DNA from: Anaeromyces robustus
Lineage: Eukaryota; Neocallimastigomycota; Neocallimastigomycetes; Neocallimastigales; Neocallimastigaceae
Length of the DNA: 64,000 nt
Reading direction: 5' to 3'
NCBI GenBank assembly: GCA_002104895.1
Contig: MCFG01000056.1
Location: 161,390 to 225,389 of the forward strand
Part shown: positions 38,491 through 53,000 of the stretch, in pieces
Layout: each line of letters starts with the position of its first letter
How positions within the stretch are numbered: the first letter of the stretch is position 1
The notes under the pieces: model-generated
Database searches by the model: none
Told to the model about the DNA's origin: nothing
The model's input: the letters and a program-made list of their open reading frames with translations, nothing else
Position numbers and translations under genes: made by a program

Positions 38491-41400
38491 ATATTATTAC
38501 ATAATTATCCTATTTTTATTATTATTATTATATCTAATCATAAGATCATATGATTATCCTTGTATTTTATTTTTTATAACTTTAAATAATAATAATTGAT
38601 AAATAATAAATAAATAATAATATACTTACATTATAATTTATAATTAATAATAAATAAATAATAATTATACTTACATTATAATTAATAATATTAATAATAA
38701 TAATATTTATTTATTATAATTATTTATTATTTCTATTATTTATCAATTATTATTATGATTTTACTAACTATATATCCTATTTTTATTTCTATTATTTTTT
38801 TTTTGTTATTTTGATAATATTAATAGAATACAAAGGCTATATGATGATTATATTTTATTTTAAAAAAAAATAAGAAAGAAAAGAAAAGAAAAGAAAAAGA
38901 AAAAAACACTAATTAATGAAAAATAATATATATGATCTAAATTTTGGCTATATAGTAATTTAGTAATTATTCATAACAAATCAAATTTATTATAATAACT
39001 TAAATAAAAAATGAAATAATAATAATTATAATATTATATATATTTAATAGAAATGTTGTATTAATTAATTAATTAAAGAAATATATGTTTTACTAAATAA
39101 AAAAATAATATAAATTTATATATTAATATTACTATCTTTTTTATGGAATTTTATAATAACAAATTATTGCATATAATTATTTATAACAATAATAACAAAT
39201 CATAATTAAACTCTTTATTTATTCTTTTCATTTTCATTTTTATTTTTGTATTTTTCATTATGAAAATTATCCTTTTTTTAATATATATATATATATATAT
39301 ACGAAAATCAATTTTAATTTAATATGAATAGTATTTCACATAAAAAAAAACCAAACATTTTGTATTGTTTTTGTTTATATTATCACTTTTTTTTTCTTTT
39401 TTTAGATTTCATATAGAAAAAATAAATAAAAAAATGCTTCATCCATTGTCTCCTATTATTTAATAATAACAAATAATATGATTCATATTATGATGGATAG
39501 GATGATCAATCCTATTTAATTATCATAATAATAATAATTAAAAAATAGTTATTTATTTTTTTTTTTCCTTTTTTGTTCTTTTTTTTTTTTAATCTTTATC
39601 TATAAATGAAAAAAAAAATAAAAGTTAAAATATAATTCATTTATTTTTTTTTTTGTTTCATCATTTTTATTATATAAAAATATTATATTAGAAATTATAC
39701 AATTATACTTTTTTAATATTAAAGTACCAATAATAATTTATAAAAAAAAAAATAATAAATGTTTACAAACATATAAATAAAAAAAATGATAGACGGAAAA
39801 ACAATGATAAGAAAAGAATTACTTTTAATACAATTTCAAGATCAAATCAAAAATGTCCTCTCATTAAAGAATCCATCACATATATATATATTATATATAT
39901 GTTTTTTTTTCTATAAGTATTATCATGAAAAATAATTTCAAATTTACTAATTAGTAATATAATATTAAATAATGTTAATCATTCTATTATGCTTTATTAA
40001 ACTTTATATTATATAATATGATAAATTAGTATCATTTATTATTATAAATATTATATAATATAAAGTTAAAAATATAAGTTTATATTTTTAATTATATTTT
40101 CATAAAATTTATAAAATTATTTTATTCTAAATAAATCATAAATAACAAATAATTTTATATATATATCATTATATTAAGCATTATATTTCATTATGATTTC
40201 TTGTTATTTTTTTTATTTTATTATATTTTATTATATTTTATTTTATTTTATTATTATTTTATTGGTATTTTCTGTTTTAGATTTTTGTATCTACATTTTA
40301 TTATATTTTTAAATTCATTTAATAAATATAATTAAAAATAAGACTTTTTTTTTCATTTTTATTTTTTTAAAAAAATTCACATGAATGGTTAAAAATTAAT
40401 AATAATATGACTTTGAATTTTAAAAAAAAAAAAAAAAAAATTTTTTTTAATTTTTAATATAAAAAATACCAAATTTAATAATAATTAAAATTTTGTTCAT
40501 CTGAAACTTTTTTTAATATATTTTTTATGGAATTGACGATAATATAAAAAAAAAAATTTATGACTTAATTGATGACTCTTTTAACAATAGGATGATTTAA
40601 CAAATTAATTAAAAAAAAAAATTCTTGTACACAATCATAAATTAATAGGATAACCAAGGATTTGGAATCAATTATTTTTTAAAATTTTAAATTTTAAATT
40701 TTAAAATTTTAACAAAAAATAATAATTAATATATTAAATATAATAATTATAATAATAATAATTATAATTATTATTATATATTATTAATTTCATAGTTATT
40801 ATTATATTATTATTATTATAAGTAATTATAATAATTATAATAATTATAATAAAATATTAAATATTAACAAAATGTATAACATAAAATATATTTTTATATA
40901 ATTATAATATATATTTAATAGTAATATCAAAAAAATTAATAATAATAATAATAATATATATAATATAATCATATTAAAAAAACATGTGTTATCTAAATAA
41001 TAATAAAAAAATTTTGAATTTATGAACTGCTTTATATTAAATCGAAAATATATATAATATATGTTATAATATAATTATACTTTGGTCTAATATGACACAT
41101 AAAATAATTATAATATTATCTATGATATATCACATCCTTTCTTAATTTATTAACATATTTTTGAAACATATAATAAATTTATCTACCATTAATTGTTTTT
41201 TTTTTTTTTTTTCTTTTTTTTATAATTAAATATATATTATTATATTAATATTATATATTATTATTCAAAAATTAAATATTTTATCATTTTTAAAAATAAT
41301 TATAATCTCAAAAAAATATTTTATATACAATATGATAATATATATAGATAAACATATATAAAAAAATTTTTTTAATAATAAAACTTTTTTTAATATAAAA

Positions 41401-42680
41401 ATTGATTAATAGGAAAGAAAAAAAAAAATTTTTCATTTGTTATGTTTCCTTCATGAACGGCACAAATTAAAAACATTCAAAATGACTAAAATAATAAAAG
41501 GAATAATTTTTAATTTATATTAATGTTTATATTAAAAAAAAAGGAAATTTATTTATTATTAATAAGAAGAAAAAAAATCTTTTTTTTGAAACATTTTTCT
41601 ATATAAAAAGAAAATATTTTCTTTTCTTTTCTTTTTTTTTTCTTTTATATATATATATATTCAATTTTTTTTATTTATTAAAATAAATAAAATAAGAAAA
41701 ATATATTTTAATTCAAAAATAGAAAAAAAGAATAATGATAATAAAATAAAATATAAAATATAAGATATAATAAAAGTATATATATATAAAAAAAGAAAAT
41801 TTTAAAAAACTCTTTACTATTAACAAAAAAAAAAAAAAGTTTTATCAATAGTATTAAAAATTGGAAGTCTAAACAAATATCTAATCTACTAATATCTACT
41901 AATGAAAAAAACATTAAAACAAAAACATTAAAAATAATAACACCATATTTAGAGGAAAAAAATGCTAAAAACATAAAAAAATAATAATAATAATAATAAT
42001 ATTTAATAATTATATTAATATTTTGAAATTGAACAATCGCTGAACTTAACTCACTCTGAAATCTATGTTTTAATAACGAGCCTACCTCTTTTTTCTTTCT
42101 GGATATAATAAAATAAAAGAAAAATATATGTATATATTATAAAGTCAATTATCTTTCTTTTTTTTTTTGTCTTCTTTTAAATGTATATATATATTTTATA
42201 CCGCGTTTCTCTATACCAATCAATTATATATTAACAAAAAAAGAAAATAAATAAATTTTTTATATTAAATGCAATACTAATATATATTATAAAAAAAAAG
42301 AGAAAAAAAGTTTTTAAAGTTATTAATATCAATTTTTTTTTCTCATATAAACCTAATATATCAAAATAATTATTAATAAATTAAAAATAAAAAAAAGAAA
42401 TAATTAAAAAGTAAAAAAAAAAAAAAAAGAGATTTAAAAATAAGAAATTTTTTTAGATCCTTTTTAAAAAATAAATAAAAACAAAATAAAAATAAAAATA
42501 AAAAAAAGGAAAAAATAAAATAAAATAAAATAAAACAAAACAAATTAAAAATAAAATTAAAATTAAACAAAACAATATTAAAATTAAAATATAAAATATA
42601 ACGTAAAATAAAAATAAAAATAAAATAATAATAATAAAAAAAAAAAAAAGAAAAAAAATTAAATAAAAATAAATTTCAAA
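38491..42680. other. Gene-poor AT-rich spacer upstream of the small membrane-protein gene
   Basis: About 4.2 kb of AT-rich DNA with homopolymers. The last 700 bases contain slightly more complex sequence (42030-42230, including a short GC-richer string ataccgcgtttctc) and then a long A-rich leader up to the ATG at 42681, so the promoter and 5' UTR of that gene probably lie there. No other gene is supported. Confidence 0.5.
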
Positions 42681-42953
42681 ATGAGAAACTCAACTAAGCT
42701 TATAGTATTTGTTGTTTTCATTTGTTTCTTTTCAGGCTTTATGTTTAAAATACATAAAGAACAAGGAAGTTATCATTTAATGGAAAGAGATATAAATGAA
42801 GATCAAAAAGAATATTTAAGAGAAATATTTAAATATAATGATGTAGAAGAAGTAGAAGTTAAAATAAATGAACAACAAAAAGAACATGAAGAAAGATTTG
42901 AAAAATTTATTGACCAATATCATACTAGACATGAAGAAATATTTTATGAATAA
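42681..42953 (+). CDS. Small signal-anchor protein, 90 aa
   Basis: Single-exon ORF with ordinary amino-acid composition in a region where other ORFs are repeat artefacts. Residues about 6-24 (KLIVFVVFICFFSGFMF) form one hydrophobic segment after a short basic N-terminus, which suggests a type II signal anchor in the secretory pathway. The remainder is charged and probably helical (DINEDQKEYLREIF, then NEQQKEHEERFEKFIDQYH). No family is recognised. The layout (basic start, one TM, acidic stem) is like the N-terminus of the four-Stealth protein downstream on the opposite strand, but similarity beyond that is not evident. It could be a small Golgi/ER protein or a truncated stem of a glycosyltransferase-type gene. 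The A-rich leader directly before the ATG is typical of this genome. Confidence 0.6.
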   Translation: MRNSTKLIVFVVFICFFSGFMFKIHKEQGSYHLMERDINEDQKEYLREIFKYNDVEEVEVKINEQQKEHEERFEKFIDQYHTRHEEIFYE

Positions 42954-43610
42954 ATAAAATATTAACCATAATACTTTTTTTATCTCTTTTCAAAAAAAAA
43001 AAAAATATTTCAAAAAAAAATATTTCATTTATTTCTCTTAAAAATACTCCTTCAAAAATAAATAAATAAATAAATGAAAAAAAAATCACCTATAAAAATT
43101 TGTTAAAAAAATGACAAAAAATTAAAAAAAAAAAAATCGCCTAAAATATTTATTAAAAAATTACAACAAAAAAAATTTTTTTTTTTTTTGATACTATTTA
43201 GATACCTCTCAAATTTATATATATATATCAATATATTTAAAATATATTTAAAATATATATATATAAATCGTTTCCTTTTTTTTTACGTTTTTCTACCATT
43301 ATCATGTATGATAAGCATTTGTTTTATATTGTTATTTATATATATAAGTTATTATCGTTATTGCCAATTTATTAATAAATAAAAAAAAAAAATTCATTTT
43401 TCGTTAAAATAGAATATAACATGTATTACAACTATTACTTTTATGTATTTTTATGTATTTAAAAAAAAAAAAAAGATTCGTTAACTCAAAAAAAAAATAA
43501 AAAATAAAAAAATAAATAAAAAAAAGAAAATAAAAAAAAAAGATTAAAAAAGATAAAATTAATAATATGTAGTATTTGTATATATGTTTATGATATTTGT
43601 TGTAAAACAT
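42954..43610. other. Intergenic 3' flank
   Basis: AT-rich sequence with A-runs after the small membrane-protein gene, no gene supported. Confidence 0.5.
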
Positions 43611-43995
43611 ATTTTATTTTATTTTATTTTATTTTATTTTATTTTATTTTATTTTATTTTATTTTATTTTATTTTATTTTATTTTATTTTATTTTATTTT
43701 ATTTTATTTTATTTTATTTTATTTTATTTTATTTTATTTTATTTTATTTTATTTTATTTTATTTTATTTTATTTTATTTTATTTTATTTTATTTTATTTT
43801 ATTTTATTTTATTTTATTTTATTTTATTTTATTTTATTTTATTTTATTTTATTTTATTTTATTTTATTTTATTTTATTTTATTTTATTTTATTTTATTTT
43901 ATTTTATTTTATTTTATTTTATTTTATTTTATTTTATTTTATTTTATTTTATTTTATTTTATTTTATTTTATTTTATTTTATTTTATTTTATTTT
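43611..43995. repeat. TTTTA pentanucleotide array, 77 copies
   Basis: Exactly 385 bp of ATTTT units with no visible interruption, making it the longest pure short-period array in the window. It has no stop in one frame, so it mimics an ILFYF-repeat ORF. Confidence 0.97.
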
Positions 43996-44186
43996 TTTAA
44001 AAAAAAAAAAAGTACAAAACTTCATAATTAATAAATAAAAAAAATAATAAAATACTGAAGATATAGATATAGACATAAAATATAAATAAACTAAAATATA
44101 TAGAATAGAATATTGTAAATAATTGAATTTTAAAAATAATAATAATAATAATAATCATAATATTAAATAATAAATAATAAATAATA

Positions 44187-44219
<33 letters not shown>

Positions 44220-44794
44220 TCTATCAAATTATTATTAAATATTTATTTTATCATTTTTATAAGATAATATATATTTAATATTTTTTTTTTTTATTTTTTA
44301 TTTTTTATTTTATTTTTTATTTTATTTTTTATTTATTTATTTATTTAGTTAGTTATTTTTTTCTTGATATACATAATATATATAATTAATTAATATATAA
44401 TTAATTTTCTAAATCTATTTTTTATTTTATTTTATTTTTTTATTTTTTTTTTTTTTACTTCTTTTGTATGATGTTACTATATATTTATTTAATTATTAAT
44501 CAATTTTATTTATTTATTTATTTAATTATTTATTTACTAATTTATTTCTATTTTCTATTTTCTAATAATAATAATAAAAATGTCAATGATTATTATTTAA
44601 ATATTATATTATTCTTTTCTAATATTTTTTTTTTGGTTTCGGTTTTGGTTTTGGTATAAGTTTTTCTATTTCTATAAAATTTATATAAAATCATTATAAG
44701 AAGTTTATATAATTTTTTTTTTTTTTTTTAGTTTTATACATATATATTGTTTTTATATATATATTGTTTTTGTTTTTGTTTTTGTTTTTTTTTC

Positions 44795-44835
<41 letters not shown>

Positions 44836-45944
44836 TAAATATTATATTATTTATATTATTTATATTCATATTTCTTCTTTCTTTTTTTTTTTTTTTTTCT
44901 TTTTTCTTTTACTTTTGCCTTTCTTTCTTCTATTTAATGTCTAAATTGATATTATTTAATATTATAAATATTATAATAAAAAATATTGATATTTATTTTT
45001 ATATTATAATAATTAGATTCTATTATTATAATTAAAAGTAAAATAAAATTAAAAAAGTAAAATAATTCAAAGATAAAAAAATAATAATAATAACAATATA
45101 TAAACATTAAAAAAAAATCATAATAATATAAAGAAAGAAAGAAAGAAAGAAAGAAAGAAAAGAAAAATAATGAAAATAAAAATAAAAAAAAAATAAAAAA
45201 AAGTTCTATTTCTATTTCTAATTTCTAAAATAAATAAATATTAAATATAAAATATTATTTTATATAAATATAAGAAAATTATTCATTAAATAATTTTTTT
45301 TTTCTTTTTTTCTTTTTTTCTTTTTTTCTTTTTTTTTTTTTTTTTTTTTTTTTTCTCCTTTCAACTATATAAATAAAAAAAGAATAATAAATCTAAAATT
45401 AAATATAATTATTTTATCTTTATCCTTTTTTTTTTTTTTTCTTTTTTCTTTTTTATTATTATTGTTATTATTATTATTGTCTCTTTTTTTTTTTTTTATT
45501 TTTTTTTAAATATATATATATATATTGATTTAATTATATATAATTAAAAAAAAAAAAAAAAAAAAAATATTTATTTAATTATTTTGTTTAGAAAATATTT
45601 GAAATATTTTTAAATATATATATATTTATTGAATAATAATTTTTAATAGTTGCTGAGTATAATTAAAAAATATAGAATGACTTTAAAAAGAATATATATA
45701 AATAATAATATATAAAAGAAAAGAAAAGAAAAAAAGATAAAAAGATAAAAAGATAAAAAAGATAAAAAGATAAAAAAGATAAAAAGATAAAAAAGATAAA
45801 AAAGATAAAAAGATAAAAAGATAAAAAAATAATTATAAAATGAAAAAAAGAAAAAAAAAAAAAAGAAAAGATAAAGAAAAAAGATAAAAAAACATATAAA
45901 TATAAATAAATTCTTTTTTTTAATTATTATTATTTTTACTTTTT

Positions 45945-45981
<37 letters not shown>

Positions 45982-46958
45982 CTTGTTTTCTTTTTTTTTT
46001 TTTTTTTACTTTTTCTTTTTACTTTTTTCTTTACTAAAATATTAATATAATAGATACATTTTATATATATATATTAAATATAAATAAATAAACTTGGTTA
46101 TTGAAAGAATATTAAAAAATAATTATTAATAATATAACAAAATATGGTCTGATAATAAACAAAAATAATAATCTTTATCATTATTATTTTTATTATCAAA
46201 AATTATTGATTTATCATTTTCTTCTTTTATATATATATATATATATATATTTAATTTGTTGTTTTATATATATATATATATTTAATTGATGGTATCATGA
46301 TTATTTATAATTATTATTATTGTTGATATATAATTTATATATAATGTATTTATAATTTAAATGAAAATTAATTATGTTTCGTTAAATATGTTTTTGTTTT
46401 TGTTTTTGTTTTTGTTTTTTTTTTGGTAATTATAATATTAAAATATTAATCTTTTTTTTTCTCTCTCTTTTTTTTTTTTTCTGGTCAAACTTATTAATCT
46501 GTATTATTCCATTATTCATTATGTCTTCCCTTAAGAAAAGAAAAGAAAAAAAAAAGTACTAAAAAAAAAAAGTTTTTACGATAATATATAAGGTAAACTA
46601 TTATATAATAATTTTAACATTGATAAAAATAAATACGGTACTTATGAAATAATTATATATATATAAATAAAAATACAAATAATAAATGATTAATGAATAA
46701 ATAAATATATATTAAATATTTTTTTTTATTATTTTACTAGTTTTGTTTTGCTTTGTTTTGCTTTGTGTATGCTTTTATGTATGTTATTTGTGTATGTTTA
46801 TTTGCTTTGGTCTTTGATATTTTTTTTTATAATTATGTATTATCATTATTATATATGTTTATATAATAAATATTTAATTTAATTTTTTTTTTTTTTTTTT
46901 TTTTATTTTATTTTATATATATATAAATTATTTTGTCAATTTTTGTTTTTTAATGGCT

Positions 46959-47005
<47 letters not shown>

Positions 47006-47079
47006 CAACGTGTGTATATATATAAATAGTATAATGCGTTTTTAACGTTTTTAATTTTTTTTTATTTTTTTTTTTTTTT
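43996..47079. other. Homopolymer-rich intergenic DNA
   Basis: About 3 kb of poly-T and poly-A blocks, many over 20 bases (for example 45331-45353, 45950-45980 and 46961-47005), AAAG units (45133-45168) and an AAAAGAT-type repeat (45733-45830). The right part should be the 3' UTR and terminator region of the Stealth gene on the minus strand. No gene is supported. Confidence 0.6.
45733..45830. repeat. GATAAAAA-type minisatellite
   Basis: About a dozen units of GATAAAAA with one-base length variation in the A-run, purine-only on the plus strand. Confidence 0.8.
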
Positions 47080-50000
47080 CTAATTTTCAAAATGAGATTT
47101 CTCTGGATATAAATTATTCATAAATTCATATATATCATTATAATAATATTTTTCATCAACTTGAAGTTTAATTGAATAAAATAATACAGATGAATCTTCA
47201 ATACTCTTTAAATTATTAAGATTCTTTTTAGTTCCTTTATTTAATGATATAGATTTAATAGTATTACTACGAACACTTGGAGATACAATATCATAAGAAT
47301 AAAAATCAATAGTACGATTAGTATTTAATTTAACATTATTATAATTCCAAGCTGTACCATCACCACTTAATATTTCTGGGAAGAATGGATTAGCAGCACC
47401 ATAAATATTAAAGAACATTAAAGCATAATTTGGTATAATATCTAAAGCATTAATAAATTTATGTTTAATGGTTTCTTCAACATATTCTCTATAAATCATA
47501 CGAGCAGGTTCAAATAAATCTCTATACCATGTTAATGGAGCTCTTTCAATATAACGAATTCCAACGGATTCACCAAATACTTCCTTTATAATACCATTAG
47601 TATAATAAAGTGAACTTTGGAATTTTTGATAATTCTTTAATTTTTTCTTTTCAGAAATACTTAATGCTTTATCTTTATCATGAGGAACTTTACGATTATT
47701 AACAAAATATTTTGGTCCAAAATCTTTACTAAAGAAGAAACGTGGATGAGTATATTCTTTAAAGTAATGATTATTATTAAAATAGACAAATCGTTCAGAA
47801 ATTCCAGGTATTTTATCTAAATACATTTCTAAAACAAATATATTAAAAGTAGGTACAGCTTCAGATGGAATTATATCTTTTTCATTAATAATTTTTATAC
47901 GTTTATTAGAAGTATTTAACCAATTTGGTACTTGACCTGGTGTAACAATATAAATATTTCCTTGATGCCATGGAAGATATTTTTCTATAGAACGTAAAGA
48001 ATATTGTAATTCATCATACTTTTTAATATTTTTATTTTTATTTAACTTTTCATCAATATAATCCTTTCTTAAATTAATATAATCTGGATCAGTATCATTA
48101 ACCCAAATATAAACAAATGAAATATCTTTAGCCCATTGCCATTCTTTATCTAATTCTTCACCTTTATAATTTAAAAGGAAATCAATTTCTTCCTTTTCAC
48201 GATCACTATATTGATCAATTGATTTTAAATTTGAACCAGATTTAGAATCTGAAGAAGAAATAATCGTTGAATTTGAATTTAAATAATTTTCAATAATTTT
48301 AGAATTATCATCATTGTTATCCTTAGTATCATTAGTATTATTATTATTATTATTATTATTAATATCATCATTATTATTATTATCATTTACAATTTCACCA
48401 TTTTCATTTGTATTTTGTAAAGCACTATCTCCAACAATTTTAGCATCAACATCAATATTTTGACTAGCTGCTAAAGCTTCTTCTTGTTCAAGATATTCCT
48501 TTTTTTCAAAACTAGAAGGTTTTGGATATTGATTTTTCATAAAGTTTACAAGTTGATAAAGAGCTTCTTTCTTTTGATAATCATCATTTAAATTAAACAT
48601 AATTATATCAGAATTTAAAATTCTGTCAAATAATTTTTGATTTCTTTCAATATTATTAAGAATAGATCCAAATTTAAGTACTTTACGACGAATTTCTTGT
48701 GGAACAATTTGATAAGAATAATCAGTAATAGTACGATTACTATTAAGTTCTAAAGGTGCCATATTTTTAGCTTTACCTAAACCACCAACATTCTTTGGGA
48801 AATCTTTTGCTTCAGTAGCATATCGAATAAAAGCTTGTATAGCATAAGTTGGAATTAAATCTAATGGATGTCTAAATTTATGTAATAAAGTTTCTTGAAC
48901 TTGTTTTTCATATACTTTACGAGCAGGTTCATATAAATCTCTATACCAACTATAAGGAGAATGATCTAACCAACTAATACTAGCTTTTCTACCAAAAGCT
49001 TGTTTTACAGCATCATTTGTATTATAAACTGATCCACGGAATTTACGAATCATATGAGCTTTTTTCATTTTAGCAATGGCTTCAGCTGATTCACGAGTAG
49101 AACGTACTTTATTATTAGATTGATAGAATCTTGGATAGAATGTTTTTGGAGTAAAGAAGAAAGAAGGATGTACATAATTATTAAAGAAATAATCATCATT
49201 TAAATGAACAAAACGTTCACTAAGACCTGGAATCTTATCTAAATAAAGTTCAATAACAAAAGAATTAAATGTTGGTGCTACATGTGGTGGTAAAAGATCA
49301 TCTTGATTAATAACTTTAATTCTTGGATTATTCGTATCAATAAAATCTGGAATTTGATTTGGAGATACAATAAAAATCATACCTCGATGCCATGGAAGAT
49401 ATTTTTCAAGAGAACGAAGTGAATAACGTAATTCACCTACTGAACGATCTCTATTATTAACTTTACGATTACCACCATTATATTTAGCTTTTAAATCTAA
49501 ATGATTATAATCAGATCCATTAATCCAAGTATAAACAAAAGACATATCTTTAGCCCATTCCCATTCTGGTTCTAATTCACCACCATTATAATTTAATAAA
49601 ACATCTAAATCATGATTTATTTCTGTATTTATTTTTGTATCTTTATTATTATTTTTATTATTATCTTGTTTATTGTCTTGTTTATTATCTTTATTCTTAT
49701 TCTTATCCATATCATTTTCCTTATTCTTATCCTTATCCATATTCTTATCCATACCCTTATCCATATCATTATCTTTATCTTTATCCTTTTGTTGTTCTTT
49801 ACCATCTTTTTCATCATTTCCAATATCATTTAATTCAACAATATTTTCAACAATATTTTTATCTTGTTCTATTTCTCCATTAACAAGTCCATCTTGTTCT
49901 CCATTCATTAAATTCATGGAATCAATAACATCCATAACATCATTTGCATTATCAAGTGTATCATCATCTACATTATTCTTTTTATTTTCAGCTTTTTGAT

Positions 50001-53000
50001 TTTCCTCAAGTTCAATTTTTAATACTTCATCACCATCATCTATATTTTGTGGATTTTCGTCATTGTCATCATCATTATCCTTATCATTACCATTACCATT
50101 AGTATTAGTATTAGCATTATTATCATCATTAGTTAAATTTTCATTTGTACTTCTTGTAATTTTCCCATTAAAACCATTACTTAATCGTTGTTTAATATCA
50201 TCTTCAGAAGTTCAAAAGTACTTGGGAATGGATACATGAAAACCATAAAATTAACTAAATTTTGTCCTGCTTTTTTCAGATTTTAATCATCATTAAGATT
50301 ATAAAAGAACTGTTGAATTACGAATATCATTATATAATTTTTCATTTCTTTCCAAATTTTCAAATACTGAACCAAATTTAATAGTTTTTTGAACGAACAT
50401 TTGGTGATACAATATAAGAAAAATAATTTTGAATGGTACGATCTTTATTTAATTGAACTGGTGCAAGTTCTCTACCAGTTACCATCACCACCAACAAATA
50501 TTCTGGATAATTTGGAACAGCAGCACCATACATGACATAAGCTTGGAAACCATAGGTTGGTATAAGATCTAAAGGATCTCTAAAACGATGTGTTAAACTA
50601 TCTTTAATATATTTACTGAAAAGTTGACGTGCAGGTTCAAAAAGATCACGATACCATGAATAAGGGGAATGATCTAACCAACGAAGATTAATTGAATTAC
50701 CAAAAGCTTCTTTAATAATACCATTGGTATAAAATACAGCACTTTGGAATTTCTTAATCATAGAAAGTTGATCCTTAGTTTCATTCATTTCTAAAGCTTT
50801 TTTCATACTAAATGGTACTTTTTTACCTAAATAAAATTTTGGAGCAAATGTCTTATCCGCAAAGAAGAAACGTGGGTGAGTATAAGTTCTAAAGAAAATA
50901 AATCATCATTTAAATAAACAAATCGTTCCGTAAATACCAGGTATTTTATCTAAATACATTTCATTAAAAAATGAATTAAAAGTAGGAAGAGCTTCTTTGG
51001 GAATAATATCATCTTGATCAATAACTTTAATTCTTGGATTATCTGTATCTAACCATAAAGGAACTTGATTTGGAGTAACAATATAAATAGTTCCTTTATG
51101 CCATGGAAGATAATTTTCAAATGAACGAAGAGAATAACGTAATTCATCCATAGAACGATCTCTATTATCTGCCTTCTTTTGACCACCATTATATTTAGAT
51201 TTTAAGTCTAAATGATAAGGATCAGAACCATTAACCCATGAATAAACAAAAGACATTTCTTCTGCCCATTTCCATTCTGGTTCTAAAGGTTCACCTTTAT
51301 AACTTAATAAAAAGTCAATTTCAGCTTGTTCTCTTGGACTTGTATCATCTGGTTCATCCTTTTTATCCTCTTTTTTACCATCTTTTTTACCATCCTTTTT
51401 ATCCTCTTTTATCCTCCTTTTTTGGTGGTTTTACATCAATAACAGCATCTGAAATTTCAAAAAGATGATACTTCTGGATATTGTTTTCTCATGAAATTTA
51501 AAAGTTGACGACCAGCTTCTTTCAGATCTATAATCATCATTTTAAATTATACATTAAAATTTTTGGAATTGTAATTTCATTGAAAAACTTTTCATTTCTA
51601 GTAATATTATTAATATACTGATCCAAAACGAATAACTTCTTTACGCACTTCTTGTGGTACAATTTCACAAGAAAAATCGGTAATAGTACTATTTTGGAAA
51701 GTTTAATAGGAGCAGTAAAACGAGCTAAACCATTACCACCAACTTCTTTTGGATATTTAACATCTTTTGTTGCATAATAAGTATAAAAATTCAAGAGCAT
51801 ATGAGGTACTAAATCTAAAGGATGTCTAAACTTATGAGAAATGGTATCTTGAACTTGAGTTTTAAAAAGTTGACGAGCTGGTTCGAAAAGATCACGATAA
51901 CCAATATAGGGTGAATGATCTAACCATTTTAATTTATTTTTATCACCAAAACCATCACGAATAGCTTGATTTGTACTAAAAACAGCACCTTGGAACTTTT
52001 TAATCATACCAGCATTATCCATTTTTAGAAATTTCAATAGCACGATTACGACCTCCACAATACTTTTATTAGTTTGATAAAAATTTTGGATAAAATGTTT
52101 TTGAAGTAAAAAAGAAAGATGGGTGAGTATAAGATTTAAAGAAATAATCATCATTTAATTGAATAAAACGTTCAGTAAGACCAGGAATTTTATCTAAAAA
52201 AAGTTCAATAGTAAAAGTATTAAATGTTGGTGCAACATTTGGTGGTAAAAGATCATCTTGATTAATAATCTTTACTCTTGTATTTGGTTTTAACCATGAT
52301 GGTACTTGATTTGGACTAACAATAAAAATATTACCTTTATGCCATGGTAAATATTTTTCTAATGAACGAAGTGAATAACGTAATTCATCCACTGAACGGT
52401 CTCTATTATCAATATTTCTATTACCACCATTATATTTTGATTTAAGATCTAAATGATTCAAATCTGAACCATTAACCCAAGTATATACAATAGAAATATC
52501 TTCAATCCATTTCCATTCTGGTTCTAATGGACCACCACGATATTTTTTCATTTCTCTAATTTCTTTTACAAATTTTTCATCTAATTTCTTTCCATCTTGA
52601 ATAATTTCTAAATATTCATCTTCATCTTCAATCTTTGGTTCCGGCTCTTTTGCTTTCATTATTGGTATTTCCTTAAATTCATTTTCATCTTTTACATTAT
52701 TTTCATCTTTTACATCATTTTCATTATTTTCATTATTTTCATTATTATTATCATTTTCATTTTCAACTAAATTTTCATTATTATCGTCATTTTTCTTTGC
52801 ATCATCAACTATGATTGGTGCTTCTTTTTCTTCATCATTTTTATTTTCAATAAAATCAAGATTATTTTCATTATTGTTCAAATTGGAATCTTCAATATTC
52901 TTTTCTTTTGTCGAATCAGAGAAATTATGTTCTTTTTCCAATTCCATTTGTTTTACACCACGCCTTAGATCATACATAAGGAATATGAAAAACGATATTC

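Noticed and set aside
41708-42570. Phe/Leu-rich membrane ORFs on the minus strand
   Set aside because: Antisense of A-rich leader DNA before the 42681 gene; no coding composition and no start context.
43584-44000. ILFYF-repeat membrane protein
   Set aside because: Only a pentanucleotide array without a stop in that frame.
49612-49999. Alternative Leu/Ser/Tyr-rich ORFs over the Stealth linker
   Set aside because: Shadow frames of the Asp/Lys-rich linker; the real frame is shown by the flanking Stealth motifs.
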